Shown here: positions 1-7,731 of the stretch, in pieces
How the letters are laid out: the number at the start of each line of letters is the position of its first letter
Numbering within the stretch: position 1 is the stretch's first letter
Assembly: GCA_028285105.1 (NCBI GenBank)
Contig: JANQQE010000021.1
Span: 434,001-498,000, forward strand
DNA: 64,000 bases
Origin: Alphaproteobacteria bacterium
Lineage (GTDB): Bacteria > Planctomycetota > Phycisphaerae > UBA1845
Direction of reading: 5' to 3'
The notes under the pieces: generated by a model
Told to the model about the DNA's origin: nothing
Databases searched by the model: none
The model's input: only the letters and a program-made list of their open reading frames with translations
Position numbers and translations under genes: made by a program

Positions 1-1
1 G

Positions 2-1114
2 GCCAACCAGGCACAGATCGATGCGGCGCTCGCTTCAATCGACCGGATCGCCAACACGACAACATTCAATGGCAAGAGTTTGCTCAACGGTTCGCAGTCG
101 ATCGACGTGACAGGCGTGGCTGCCAATACAGTCGAAAACCTTCAAGTCTACTCGCGCGGTTCCAGCGACAACGACGTCGATGTCGTCGCAACAGTTGACA
201 CAGCCGCGGCGGAGGCTAAAGCCACAATCACGCTCGCATCCGGTGCCAAAACAACCGACGCCGAAACTGTTATCGAAATCCAGGGCACACTTGGAACAGC
301 TACCGTAACTGTTCAGCAAAACGCCATCGACAACGATATTCGCGATGCCATCAACAGCGTCACCGACATCACGGGGGTGCAAGCCGCCACGGTCGGAAAT
401 GACGTCGTACTCAGTTCGGGCGATGGAACTAACCTCGCCACGGGAAGCGAAGAATTCGTATCGCTGAACGTGATCTCCGGCGGAACCATGAGTTCGGGTG
501 GCAACATCATTGACCTGGATCGGCAGGAAGGTGTCGATGCGGTGGTCGAAGTGAACGGTCGATTGATCACAGCCGACGGCGGGCTGGTGTCATACAACGA
601 AGGCGGTTACAGCCTCGCATTCAACCTCGGTACATCACTGGATGCTGTCGGTAACACCGAAACATTCACCATTGAAGCTTCGGGCGGTATGACATTCCAG
701 TTGGGTTCCGAATCGAACACCCGCTCGACGCTCGGTATCGACGCAGTCACTTCGAGTCGTCTCGGTGAAGGCGGTACCAATGGCACATCGCTGGCGCAGA
801 TTCGATCGGGCGGGTCGGCTGACCTGAATTCCAAGAGTGCGAACACATTGCAAGCCATCCGCGGCGCCATCTCGCAAGTTGCTTCGATCAAGGGTCGCAT
901 TGGTGGATTCCAGAAGTTCCAGGTCGAAACATCGATCAATGCGTTGACCCAACGCACCGAGGCATTGACCGCAGCCCGTAGTGCGATCGCTGACACCGAC
1001 TTCGCAGAAGCTTCGGCTGAGTTGAATCGCCAGAGCGTGCTGTTGAATTCGGGTATCTCGCTTCTGGGCCTGGCCAACCAGCAGGCGAGTCAGATCCTCT
1101 CGCTTCTCGGATAA
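2..1114 (+). CDS. Flagellin, 5'-truncated by the window edge
   Basis: This is the structural subunit of the flagellar filament, exported by the flagellar type III system and polymerised outside the cell. The frame is open from base 2, so the N-terminal D0 helix is missing. The visible part starts inside the conserved D1 region (SIDRIANTTTFNGKSLL at codons 12-28). It then has a variable surface region of roughly 200 residues rich in T, S, D and G. It ends with the typical flagellin C-terminal domain: IADTDFAEASAELNRQ, then LGLANQQASQILSLLG at the extreme C-terminus. About 370 residues are visible. The gene is followed by a strong hairpin terminator, so it is the last or only gene of its transcript. 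The family is certain; the paralogue cannot be assigned. The first canonical start codon in the window, a TTG at base 80, is internal to the D1 domain and is not the true start. Confidence 0.96.
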   Translation, partial: ANQAQIDAALASIDRIANTTTFNGKSLLNGSQSIDVTGVAANTVENLQVYSRGSSDNDVDVVATVDTAAAEAKATITLASGAKTTDAETVIEIQGTLGTATVTVQQNAIDNDIRDAINSVTDITGVQAATVGNDVVLSSGDGTNLATGSEEFVSLNVISGGTMSSGGNIIDLDRQEGVDAVVEVNGRLITADGGLVSYNEGGYSLAFNLGTSLDAVGNTETFTIEASGGMTFQLGSESNTRSTLGIDAVTSSRLGEGGTNGTSLAQIRSGGSADLNSKSANTLQAIRGAISQVASIKGRIGGFQKFQVETSINALTQRTEALTAARSAIADTDFAEASAELNRQSVLLNSGISLLGLANQQASQILSLLG

Positions 1115-1170
1115 TCATAGTTGAAAAGCCGATGGGCCCAACGCTGAAAGGGCTTGAGGCAGACATTACA

Positions 1171-1217
1171 GATCGGCGGACCGTGCGGAGGGGCGGTCCG
1201 TCGATCTTCTATTTTTA
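1171..1217 (+). terminator. Rho-independent terminator after flagellin
   Basis: A 13-bp stem (1171-1183 with 1194-1206, one G-U pair) closes a 10-nt loop and is followed by a T-rich tract (TTCTATTTTTA). It lies 57 bases after the flagellin stop, which fits strong termination of an abundant mRNA. Confidence 0.9.
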
Positions 1218-1371
1218 CGCGACGGTTCTACACAGCTGTCTCCACATCTTACGCCCTATAAGTAAGCAAAATCCCGGGCAGACAAAGGCTGCGATTCGAT
1301 CGCCCGATGAAACAGAAAGGTGCGGATTCATTTGGATGCGCGAGTATCACGGGTTTGGATCAGGGCTTGGC

Positions 1372-2289
1372 ATGAAGCAAAATCGAAACGCACCTTGTTC
1401 CTGCGGCAGCGGTAAGAAAGCCAAGCAATGTTGCATGCGTTCGCCCGCGATGCCCGCATCGACCCAACCCAATATGCGCGTGCCGATGAAGGTCATTCAA
1501 CGCTCGGCTGCAACCGATGGCATCATCCGCTCTTGCGACGGATGCCAAGCGTGTTGCGCCGGCGCGCTGACAATCAACGATCCGGAGTTGGTCGTGTCGC
1601 GCGGTGTACGCTGCCCCAATCTCAATGCGACGGGTTGCTCGATCCATGGTCCGTCGCTACCGAAAACCTGCTCTGGGTTTGTTTGCAGCTATCTTGTCGA
1701 GCCCGGCGACTTGTCTGCGGACGATCGGCCCGACCGTGTCGGCGCGATTGTGCGCTTGGTGCGTAACAACAAGCTCGAACCACCACTTGATCGCGTGGTG
1801 CATTTGAATGAATGCATGCCCGAAGGGTTGCAGCGCATTCTTGCGAATCCGAATTGGGGCACGATTATTCTCAACGATGTGATGGCCGGCATCCCGCTGC
1901 TTTGTTCATTCTGGGACGACGATCACGCGCGGGAAATCATTCACTTGCGATTCGAGGGTGGGCGACTACGCTGTGAACTGACGTCATGCCAATCGGATGG
2001 ATCACCGATTCTGCAGCCACAAGAAACAGCCACGGGCGAACCGCTCTATAAAGCGCTGATGATTCCGCAGGGGTTCGCGTTTGAAACCGATGCGCTGATT
2101 AGTCAACTGGGCAGTGGAGAGCAAACGGTGCTCGGTCCATCCGTGACGTCCGAATCCGGCCGCCGCCTTGGGTTTTGTTTCACGCGGCGACAGGCCAACT
2201 TGATTGACGCTTTGACGCGGTTGATTCACGAAGGACCCGCTAGGCCAGGCACATCTGAAACACCATCAACGACTTTGCAAGTGTGCTAG
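1372..2289 (+). CDS. YkgJ-type cysteine-cluster protein with N-terminal SEC-C motif
   Basis: Predicted cytoplasmic metal-binding protein of 305 residues. Residues 4-21 form a SEC-C zinc motif (NRNAPCSCGSGKKAKQCC), as found at the SecA C-terminus. Residues 55-105 form the YkgJ/UPF0153 cysteine cluster: C55, C58, C61-C62, C81, C89, C100 and C105, including the GCSIHG...KTCSGFVC segment. The family is annotated as binding zinc or iron, but its reaction is unknown. The frame is open further upstream, through the flagellin terminator. The ATG at 1372 is chosen because it begins directly before the SEC-C motif; an in-frame ATG at 1336 is the alternative. It is transcribed separately from flagellin. 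The SEC-C plus YkgJ combination fits a metal-dependent binding role, but no substrate can be named. Confidence 0.85.
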   Translation: MKQNRNAPCSCGSGKKAKQCCMRSPAMPASTQPNMRVPMKVIQRSAATDGIIRSCDGCQACCAGALTINDPELVVSRGVRCPNLNATGCSIHGPSLPKTCSGFVCSYLVEPGDLSADDRPDRVGAIVRLVRNNKLEPPLDRVVHLNECMPEGLQRILANPNWGTIILNDVMAGIPLLCSFWDDDHAREIIHLRFEGGRLRCELTSCQSDGSPILQPQETATGEPLYKALMIPQGFAFETDALISQLGSGEQTVLGPSVTSESGRRLGFCFTRRQANLIDALTRLIHEGPARPGTSETPSTTLQVC

Positions 2290-2400
2290 ACTGCAACCTC
2301 GGACGCCTCCCTTACTTGTTGCACCTGCTTCCCATGGCTAGACTTGAGCTGATCGTCAACTGATTGGCAGGTGCGTATTAAATGGTGTAGGAGTCTTGCG

Positions 2401-2895
2401 ATGCGACAGTTTCTTATGGGTGTGGTGTTGTGCGCGGTGGTTTGCGGGGTCACATTGGTGTCGACCGGCGAGGACAAAACACCTGCCGTTCCTCCGGATA
2501 TGACTCAGTATTTCGTCGGCGTGATCTATCGTGGCGAGAAGTGGGCACCGCAAGTGACCGAAGAAGTCATGGAACTTCAAAAAGCGCACCTTGCCAATAT
2601 CGGTCGACTTGCCGAAGAAGGCAAAATGGTGATGGCCGGTCCTTTTGGCGACAACGGCGAGATGCGCGGGCTATTCTTTTTTGACGTAAAGACCATGGAA
2701 GAGGCTGAGGCGCTCGTCAACACCGACCCAGCCGTCAAAGCTGGCCGGTTGCGTGTGGAGCTTCATCCGTGGTGGGGACCAACCGCTCTTCGAACCGTTC
2801 TCGATGACATGATCGCCAAAGACAAAGCCGCACAAGCGGAATCGAAAGCAAAGGAAAGTACGCCCAAAGAGAATAACGCCAACAACAGCGACTAG
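2401..2895 (+). CDS. Exported YciI-like protein
   Basis: A 164-residue protein with an N-terminal hydrophobic export signal (about residues 1-23) and a YCII-type ferredoxin-like fold. The fold shows as the pattern YFVGVIYRGEKW...HLANIGRLAEEGKMVMAGPF...GLFFFDV...EAEALVNTDPAVKAGRL. Cytoplasmic YciI relatives are small and often of unknown reaction; this one is longer, apparently secreted, and has a charged K/E/N-rich tail (about 25 residues). The ATG at 2401 is preferred because a TAGGAG ribosome site sits 8-9 bases upstream and the signal peptide begins there; the in-frame GTG at 2371 lacks both. Its stop codon interlocks with that of the convergent lipoprotein gene in one CTAG (2892-2895). 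Confidence 0.85.
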   Translation: MRQFLMGVVLCAVVCGVTLVSTGEDKTPAVPPDMTQYFVGVIYRGEKWAPQVTEEVMELQKAHLANIGRLAEEGKMVMAGPFGDNGEMRGLFFFDVKTMEEAEALVNTDPAVKAGRLRVELHPWWGPTALRTVLDDMIAKDKAAQAESKAKESTPKENNANNSD

Positions 2896-3209
2896 CCCTT
2901 GGGCAGAGTCTTCAGCGGATCCTTCGCGCATGTTTCCTTGCAGTGGGCTGAGCAGAAATGCAGCGTGTAGCCCTCAAGCTCTAACTCGTTATCGGCGCTG
3001 CCGTCCATGCGCAGGGCGCAGGTTGCGCATTTGTGGACGACGTTGTCGGTCGTACCGTCGGCAGCGTCGGCGGCTGCCAGTCTGGCTTTGAGTTCGCCCT
3101 TCTGATCGGCGGGGGTTTCTTTGGGGGCTTTGTCTTTGCTGCACGCGCCGAGAACCAGAAGGCTTGCAAGACAAACGATTTGAATGGTACGCATCAGTTG
3201 TTGTGACAT
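2892..3209 (-). CDS. Small lipoprotein with a cysteine-rich metal-binding-like tail
   Basis: A 105-residue protein with a signal peptide ending in lipobox LVLGAC (C23), so probably membrane-anchored outside the cytoplasm. After a charged linker the C-terminal half carries C61-x2-C64 (KCATCALRM) and C86-x3-C90-x3-C94 (HFCSAHCKETC). This resembles short TRASH/YHS-like metal-binding modules. A role in metal sensing or binding is inference only. ATG at 3209 is used; an in-frame ATG six codons in is also possible. It converges on the YciI-like gene and the two stops overlap, so no terminator fits between them. No known family is recognised over the full length. Confidence 0.75.
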   Translation of the reverse strand: MSQQLMRTIQIVCLASLLVLGACSKDKAPKETPADQKGELKARLAAADAADGTTDNVVHKCATCALRMDGSADNELELEGYTLHFCSAHCKETCAKDPLKTLPKG

Positions 3210-3297
3210 AGGAATGATTTCACTTTCACAAGATTCGGTATTGAATCGCTTCAGAAGTTATTCGCAAAACCCGCCCGCAACAAGATTCGTAAGCGGG

Positions 3298-3564
3298 CTA
3301 TTGGCCAAACAGGTTCGGGGCGATGTACGGCACGATCACCAACCCCATCGCGATGAAGCAGATGATTTGAGCCACACGCGCTCCAAGATGGCCCGTCGTA
3401 CCCGCCAACGTCTTGCCGGCAAGGGTGAATCCAAACCACACCCCGCCAATCAACATGCCCGAACTGAGCAAGCTAAAAGGTCCGCCTCAGCCAAAACTGC
3501 ATCGCATCGTCGCGCCAGCCACCGCGACCAGCGACGAACCGATTGCCAATAGATTCTGCATCAT
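3298..3564 (-). pseudogene. Small multi-helix membrane protein gene interrupted by an in-frame TGA
   Basis: From ATG 3564 the frame encodes a hydrophobic start (MMQNLLAIGSSLVAVAGAT), meets TGA at codon 26 (3489-3487), and continues in the same frame for 62 more codons to TAG at 3300-3298. The part after the TGA is clearly membrane-like: LLSSGMLIGGVWFGFTLAGKTL, then VAQIICFIAMGLVIVPYIAPN. A GGGAG ribosome site precedes the first ATG. A weak hairpin (GCCCGC...GCGGGC followed by GGGTTTT on this strand) overlaps the second stop. Read through, the product would be 88 residues with about three hydrophobic segments. Likely explanations are a recent nonsense mutation, a sequencing error, or reinitiation at the internal ATG 13 codons after the stop. 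Recoding is possible but unsupported. Function unknown. Confidence 0.55.
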
Positions 3565-3653
3565 TCGCTCCCGAAACCGTGTTGCTGTCAGTGTATTCAA
3601 GAATACGTTTCAGATATTTCAATAAACCCCTTCCAATCAAGACTATGTCGGAC

Positions 3654-4013
3654 TTATCGGCTGGTCAGTTCCACGCGATGACCATCGAAGTCCGTTACGA
3701 CAGCCCGCCTTCCCCAGTCGGAATCGTTGGGCGGACTTGTCCCAACCGCACCCAGATCAATCAGATCCTCGAAGACTGTATCGACCGATTCCACCGCAAA
3801 ACCAATGCGAGTAGAAGACGTCGGACTATGGGTATCGGTCAACGGGTAGATTTCAAACGTGTGGGATTCAGTCTCATGAGCTAGGTGCATCGGGCCTTGA
3901 CCGTGACGATGCTTGGTCAATGTGAGACCCAACCGCTCATAGAATATAGCCGCCCGTTCCAGATCGGTCGATCGTATGACGGTCAGATTGCAACTTGCTG
4001 GCTTGCTGCTCAC
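3654..4013 (-). CDS. VOC-family (glyoxalase/dioxygenase fold) protein
   Basis: A 119-residue single-domain protein with the paired beta-alpha-beta-beta-beta modules of the vicinal oxygen chelate fold. The first module is LTVIRSTDLERAAIFYERLGLTL. The second is TRIGFAVESVDTVFEDLIDLGAVG, followed by RRAVVTDFDGHRVEL near the C-terminus. Candidate metal ligands are the H in MHLAHETE, the E in TFEIYPL and the E in HRVELTS. Substrate cannot be predicted. ATG at 4013 is used. It is divergent from the TPR membrane protein, and the two genes share a short promoter region of about 70 bases. Confidence 0.87.
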   Translation of the reverse strand: MSSKPASCNLTVIRSTDLERAAIFYERLGLTLTKHRHGQGPMHLAHETESHTFEIYPLTDTHSPTSSTRIGFAVESVDTVFEDLIDLGAVGTSPPNDSDWGRRAVVTDFDGHRVELTSR

Positions 4014-4083
4014 GAATTCCGTCCACTCTGTGCTTCAGTCCAAAAGGCATTCTCGAAGTTGCTCGAATCCGTACAATGTGCGA

Positions 4084-6429
4084 ATGGCTCAAGACGAAGT
4101 CAATCAATCGCCAACCCGTTTGTCGATACTTGGCGGATTTGTGCTGCTTATCATCGTGATACTGGCCGCACATTGGCCGGTGCTGTCGGCTGGTGCGCTT
4201 TCGCTTGATGATTCGGAATTTCTGACGCGCAACCGATTGGTGCAGAATCCCGGTTGGGATTCGACGAGAACATTTCTGACCGAAGTTCTCGAACCATCCA
4301 CCGTGCGCGGTTATTACCTGCCGCTCTCGATGATTTCGCTGATGGGCGATTACGCGTTGGGTGGGCGGCCCGACGATCTTCGCCCGTTTCATCGAACGAG
4401 TCTGCTGTTTCATATGCTTAACTGCTTGTTGCTTACGCTACTGCTCGGGCAGTTGTTCGGATGGGGTGTGCCGGTATTTGCGGCGGGGTTGTTGTTTGGC
4501 TTGCATCCGCTGGTTGTTGAGCCGATTGCATGGGTCGGTGAGCGCAAGACGCTGCTAGCTGCTTTCTTTGTACTTCTTGCGATGCTCGCCCATGTACGAC
4601 ACGCACGGGCGGGCGGATGGCGATGGGTGATTGCTGCCACCGTCGCATACGCGCTTGCGATGATGTCCAAACCGACAGCTGTGATGCTGCCGCTGCTTCT
4701 TATCGTGATGGACTATTGGCCGCTTGAGCAACTCAACAAACGTGCGATCTTCGATAAAGTGCCACTGTTTGGCATTGCGGTTCTGTTCTCGGTGATCGCG
4801 TTGATGTCGCATGGGCGGACGGCTGGGTTTTTGTCGGATGAATCGCCAACGTCGGCCAACCGGGTGCTTCTGGTGTTCTATCTGTGTTCGTTCTACGCAA
4901 GCAAGATTGTTTGGCCGGTTGATTTGACGCCTGTATATCAGCTTCCCAACCCTCTAGCGATCTCCCATCCGATGGTGCTTGTTGGCATTTTGCTGGTGAG
5001 TGGACTGGGAGTGATCGCCTGGAAAGTATCGAAGCATTCACGAGCGGTGGCTGGGGGGGGCTTGTTTTTTGGGTTGGCGATTGCACCGACGCTGGGCGTG
5101 GTGCGGTATAGCTGGGTAACGGCCTCGGACAAGTATGTTTATCTGCCGGCAATTGGTTTGGCGATGTTGGCTACATGGCTGACATGCTTGCTCTGGAAGA
5201 TGGCCGGAAAGCATGGTCGCTTGATAATGGTGACGGTATTCGTCGCCTTTCTTGCATTGGAATTCGTCGGTACACGAGCGGCAATTGCCCATTGGCGTGA
5301 TACCGAATCGCACTTTCGATACCTTGTGGCGAAGGCACCCGGGCATCGGATGGCCCATTACGGTTTGGGACAAGCGCTGCATGAACAAGGGCAATATGTT
5401 GAGGCGGCAGAGCAGTACAAGACGGTGCTGAAAGTCGCGCCGAACTATGCAGAAGTACACCACGATTTGGGTGTTTGCTTCTTTGAACAAGGTCGCATTG
5501 ACGAAGCGGTTGAACAGTATCGTTTGGCGATCGAATCCAAGCCCGATATGAGTGAGTTTCATCGATCGCTTGGTCTTGCGCTCGAAGCCGCAAGCGAATC
5601 CGAATCCGCCCTCGATTCGTTGAACAAGGCGATCGAACTCGATCCGCAGAATGCACACGCACATTCGGACCTGGCCAAGTCCATGTACGGTCGCGGTGAT
5701 TTTTCGGCAGCGATTGCGGGGTTTCGAAGGGCGCTGGAACTTGCCCCGTCGCTGGTCGTCGCGCGGAATGGCTTGGGTGTTGTGTTGGCAGAGACAGGTG
5801 AAGTTGACGCTTCTATTGTAGAGTTTTTGGCGTGTCTCAAGGTCGAACCCGACAACGCCGAGGTACACAATAGTCTTGCCAATTCATATCTACGAAAGCA
5901 GAAATTCGATGAGGCGATTCGTCATTACCAGTTGGCGATCAAAGCCAAGCCCGACTATGCGACAGCACATCATAACCTTGCTGTGCTGCTCGCGCAGTTG
6001 AAACGAACAGACGAAGCCGCCAAACATCACCTTGAGGCAATCCAATTCAATCCCGACTTTCTCGAAGCGCGTTTGAATCTTGCAAACCTCTACGCCGGGC
6101 AACAGCGGTTTGATGATGCAGCCGTTCAACTTCGCGTGGCGATCGAAAGTCATCCTGATGCCCCCGCGCCATACAACAATCTCGCGACGATTTTGCGGTG
6201 GCAGGATCGCATCGCGGAAGCGGCTGACGTTTATGCCAACGTCGTTCGGTTGATGCCAGACGATGCCAACGTTCAGTACACGATGGGCAAGCTGCATCTG
6301 CATTTGGAAAAAAGGACAGTGGCTGTCGCGTATTTTGAACGGGCGCTTGAGATTGATCCCAATCACGAGCGCGCTCAGGCTGAGCTGTCGTCACTTCGAG
6401 AAACGCCTGATCCGAATCGCGAGCCATAA
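4084..6429 (+). CDS. Polytopic membrane protein with C-terminal tetratricopeptide repeats
   Basis: A 781-residue protein. The N-terminal 380 or so residues contain about ten hydrophobic segments and motifs seen in glycosyltransferase-like TPR membrane proteins: LSLDDSEFLTRN in the first loop, and GLHPLVVEPIAWVGERKTLL, matching the HPL-VE--AWV-ERKD-L signature of this group. From about residue 415 to the end there are roughly ten TPR units (for example AHYGLGQALHEQGQYVEAAE). The arrangement resembles eukaryotic TMTC-type mannosyltransferases, but no bacterial reaction is established, so glycosyl transfer is inference. The ATG at 4084 is chosen over an open upstream extension that would overlap the divergent VOC gene; it directly precedes the first membrane helix. 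The repeats suggest a protein-interaction platform at the membrane. Confidence 0.9.
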   Translation: MAQDEVNQSPTRLSILGGFVLLIIVILAAHWPVLSAGALSLDDSEFLTRNRLVQNPGWDSTRTFLTEVLEPSTVRGYYLPLSMISLMGDYALGGRPDDLRPFHRTSLLFHMLNCLLLTLLLGQLFGWGVPVFAAGLLFGLHPLVVEPIAWVGERKTLLAAFFVLLAMLAHVRHARAGGWRWVIAATVAYALAMMSKPTAVMLPLLLIVMDYWPLEQLNKRAIFDKVPLFGIAVLFSVIALMSHGRTAGFLSDESPTSANRVLLVFYLCSFYASKIVWPVDLTPVYQLPNPLAISHPMVLVGILLVSGLGVIAWKVSKHSRAVAGGGLFFGLAIAPTLGVVRYSWVTASDKYVYLPAIGLAMLATWLTCLLWKMAGKHGRLIMVTVFVAFLALEFVGTRAAIAHWRDTESHFRYLVAKAPGHRMAHYGLGQALHEQGQYVEAAEQYKTVLKVAPNYAEVHHDLGVCFFEQGRIDEAVEQYRLAIESKPDMSEFHRSLGLALEAASESESALDSLNKAIELDPQNAHAHSDLAKSMYGRGDFSAAIAGFRRALELAPSLVVARNGLGVVLAETGEVDASIVEFLACLKVEPDNAEVHNSLANSYLRKQKFDEAIRHYQLAIKAKPDYATAHHNLAVLLAQLKRTDEAAKHHLEAIQFNPDFLEARLNLANLYAGQQRFDDAAVQLRVAIESHPDAPAPYNNLATILRWQDRIAEAADVYANVVRLMPDDANVQYTMGKLHLHLEKRTVAVAYFERALEIDPNHERAQAELSSLRETPDPNREP

Positions 6430-6548
6430 CCACGTTAACCAGCATCGCGCGATGCCGGCTTGGATGGCGAGGCGTCTGCTGATACGATTTCGGTGGTTTG
6501 AAAAATCCTGTTTGAAGAATCATTCGCCTTTTTGGAAAGGAATTCGCG

Positions 6549-7175
6549 ATGACTCGAGGCACTTTACGACTTGCTTTGGTGGCGATATGTGGTGTCGCGT
6601 TGGGGGCTGGCTTGGTTGCTTATGCCGACGACGATGATGACGACAAGAGAAATGGCTACGACGCAGCGGATGACCCGAAAATGGCCGCCATGATGAGGTA
6701 TTCCACACCGGGGCCAGAGCATGGTGCGATGCATCAATTGGTTGGCAAGTGGGAACAGCAGGTCAAATGGCGGACGGCGCCAGATCGTCCCTGGGTGACT
6801 TCAACCAGCGAATGTGAAAGCGAAATGGTGCTGGGCGGGCGGTTTCTGCGCACGATAACCGAGTCGGAAGGCGACGACGGTGTTGAGTTCCGCGGCATCG
6901 CCTACATGGGTTACGACCTTTACCGAAAGAAGTACGTCGTGACGTGGGTAGACAACATGACCACCATGATCAACTTTTCGGATGGCAGCTACGACCCGAC
7001 GGCGCGGATGTTCATGTTTATCGGGTCAACGCCAAACTTTGAAACGGGCAGGACCAAGCACTACCGCAGTCAGATCACGATCCATCACAAGGATGCCATG
7101 ACCGAGCAGTTCTACGAAACGGACGACCTCGGCCATGAGTTTTTGAGTTTGGAGATTCACCACAAGCGCGACTGA
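6549..7175 (+). CDS. Exported DUF1579-family protein
   Basis: A 208-residue protein with an N-terminal signal peptide (about residues 1-26) followed by a six-aspartate run. The rest matches the DUF1579 lipocalin-like pattern: GPEHGAMHQLVGKWEQQVKW, then GGRFLRTI, then GIAYMGYDLYRKKYVVTWVDN, with a beta-rich remainder. DUF1579 proteins have no established reaction; a beta-barrel binding role is inferred. The start is well supported, with AAGGAA seven bases before ATG 6549. It stands alone downstream of the TPR protein and convergent with the GNAT gene of the topoisomerase VI operon. Confidence 0.86.
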   Translation: MTRGTLRLALVAICGVALGAGLVAYADDDDDDKRNGYDAADDPKMAAMMRYSTPGPEHGAMHQLVGKWEQQVKWRTAPDRPWVTSTSECESEMVLGGRFLRTITESEGDDGVEFRGIAYMGYDLYRKKYVVTWVDNMTTMINFSDGSYDPTARMFMFIGSTPNFETGRTKHYRSQITIHHKDAMTEQFYETDDLGHEFLSLEIHHKRD

Positions 7176-7193
7176 TGCGTTGGTGCTTGATAA

Positions 7194-7730
7194 CTAGGCG
7201 TTTGCCTGATACTGCTCGCGCGTGATTCGATAGAGAACGTGGGGCATGTCGGCATGAATGATGTCGCGCTCATAGGTCATGTGCAGTTTTTCCATGACCC
7301 GGCGCGACGCTTTGTTGTCGGGCAGGGTGAAAGCGACGACGTTGGGCATGTCGAACGTGTTGAATGCGATATCTGCGGCATGGGCAGCGATCTCGGTGGC
7401 ACGGGCCTGTCCCCAATGTGACGCCGGGATCGCGTAAGCGATTTCGATTTCCGTTTCGCCATCTTGCATGAGTTTGCGAAGTCCGCCCCTGCCGACGAAT
7501 TCGTTCGTTTCCAAATCGAAGTAGCACCACAAACCGAAACCGTTTTCGTTCCAGTGGGCGACGTTTTGCTCGAAGCCGTCGCGGATCTGTGATTCGGTCT
7601 GCACACCGCCGAGGGTGGCCATCACTTTTGGATCTTGGTAGAGAGCGACGAGATGGGCAAAGTGCTGTTCGGCGATGCGCTCGGCTCGCATGCGCTTGGT
7701 GATCAGTGTTTCGATGGGTTGCGTCGGCAT
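7194..7730 (-). CDS. GNAT acetyltransferase, RimJ/RimL-like
   Basis: A 178-residue GNAT-fold protein that probably transfers acetyl from acetyl-CoA to an amine. Features of the subgroup acting on protein N-termini or small molecules are the N-terminal TERMRAERIAEQHFAHL-like helix region, GLWCYFDLETNEFVGRGGL, EIEIAYAIPASHWGQARATE (motif A with an imperfect Q-x-x-A-T loop) and VVAFTLPDNKASRRVMEKL (motif B). The ATG lies directly after the top6A stop, with one base between, so it is co-transcribed and probably translationally coupled. Whether the acetyltransferase acts on the topoisomerase is unknown; the spacing only shows co-expression. Confidence 0.88.
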   Translation of the reverse strand: MPTQPIETLITKRMRAERIAEQHFAHLVALYQDPKVMATLGGVQTESQIRDGFEQNVAHWNENGFGLWCYFDLETNEFVGRGGLRKLMQDGETEIEIAYAIPASHWGQARATEIAAHAADIAFNTFDMPNVVAFTLPDNKASRRVMEKLHMTYERDIIHADMPHVLYRITREQYQANA

Positions 7731-7731
7731 G

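Noticed and set aside
3184-3552. Plus-strand open frame opposite the broken membrane-protein gene
   Set aside because: Arginine/histidine-rich, no ribosome site, antisense to a more protein-like reading.
5038-5868. 276-codon minus-strand frame within the TPR protein
   Set aside because: Antisense shadow of the repeats; cysteine/arginine-rich composition without motifs.
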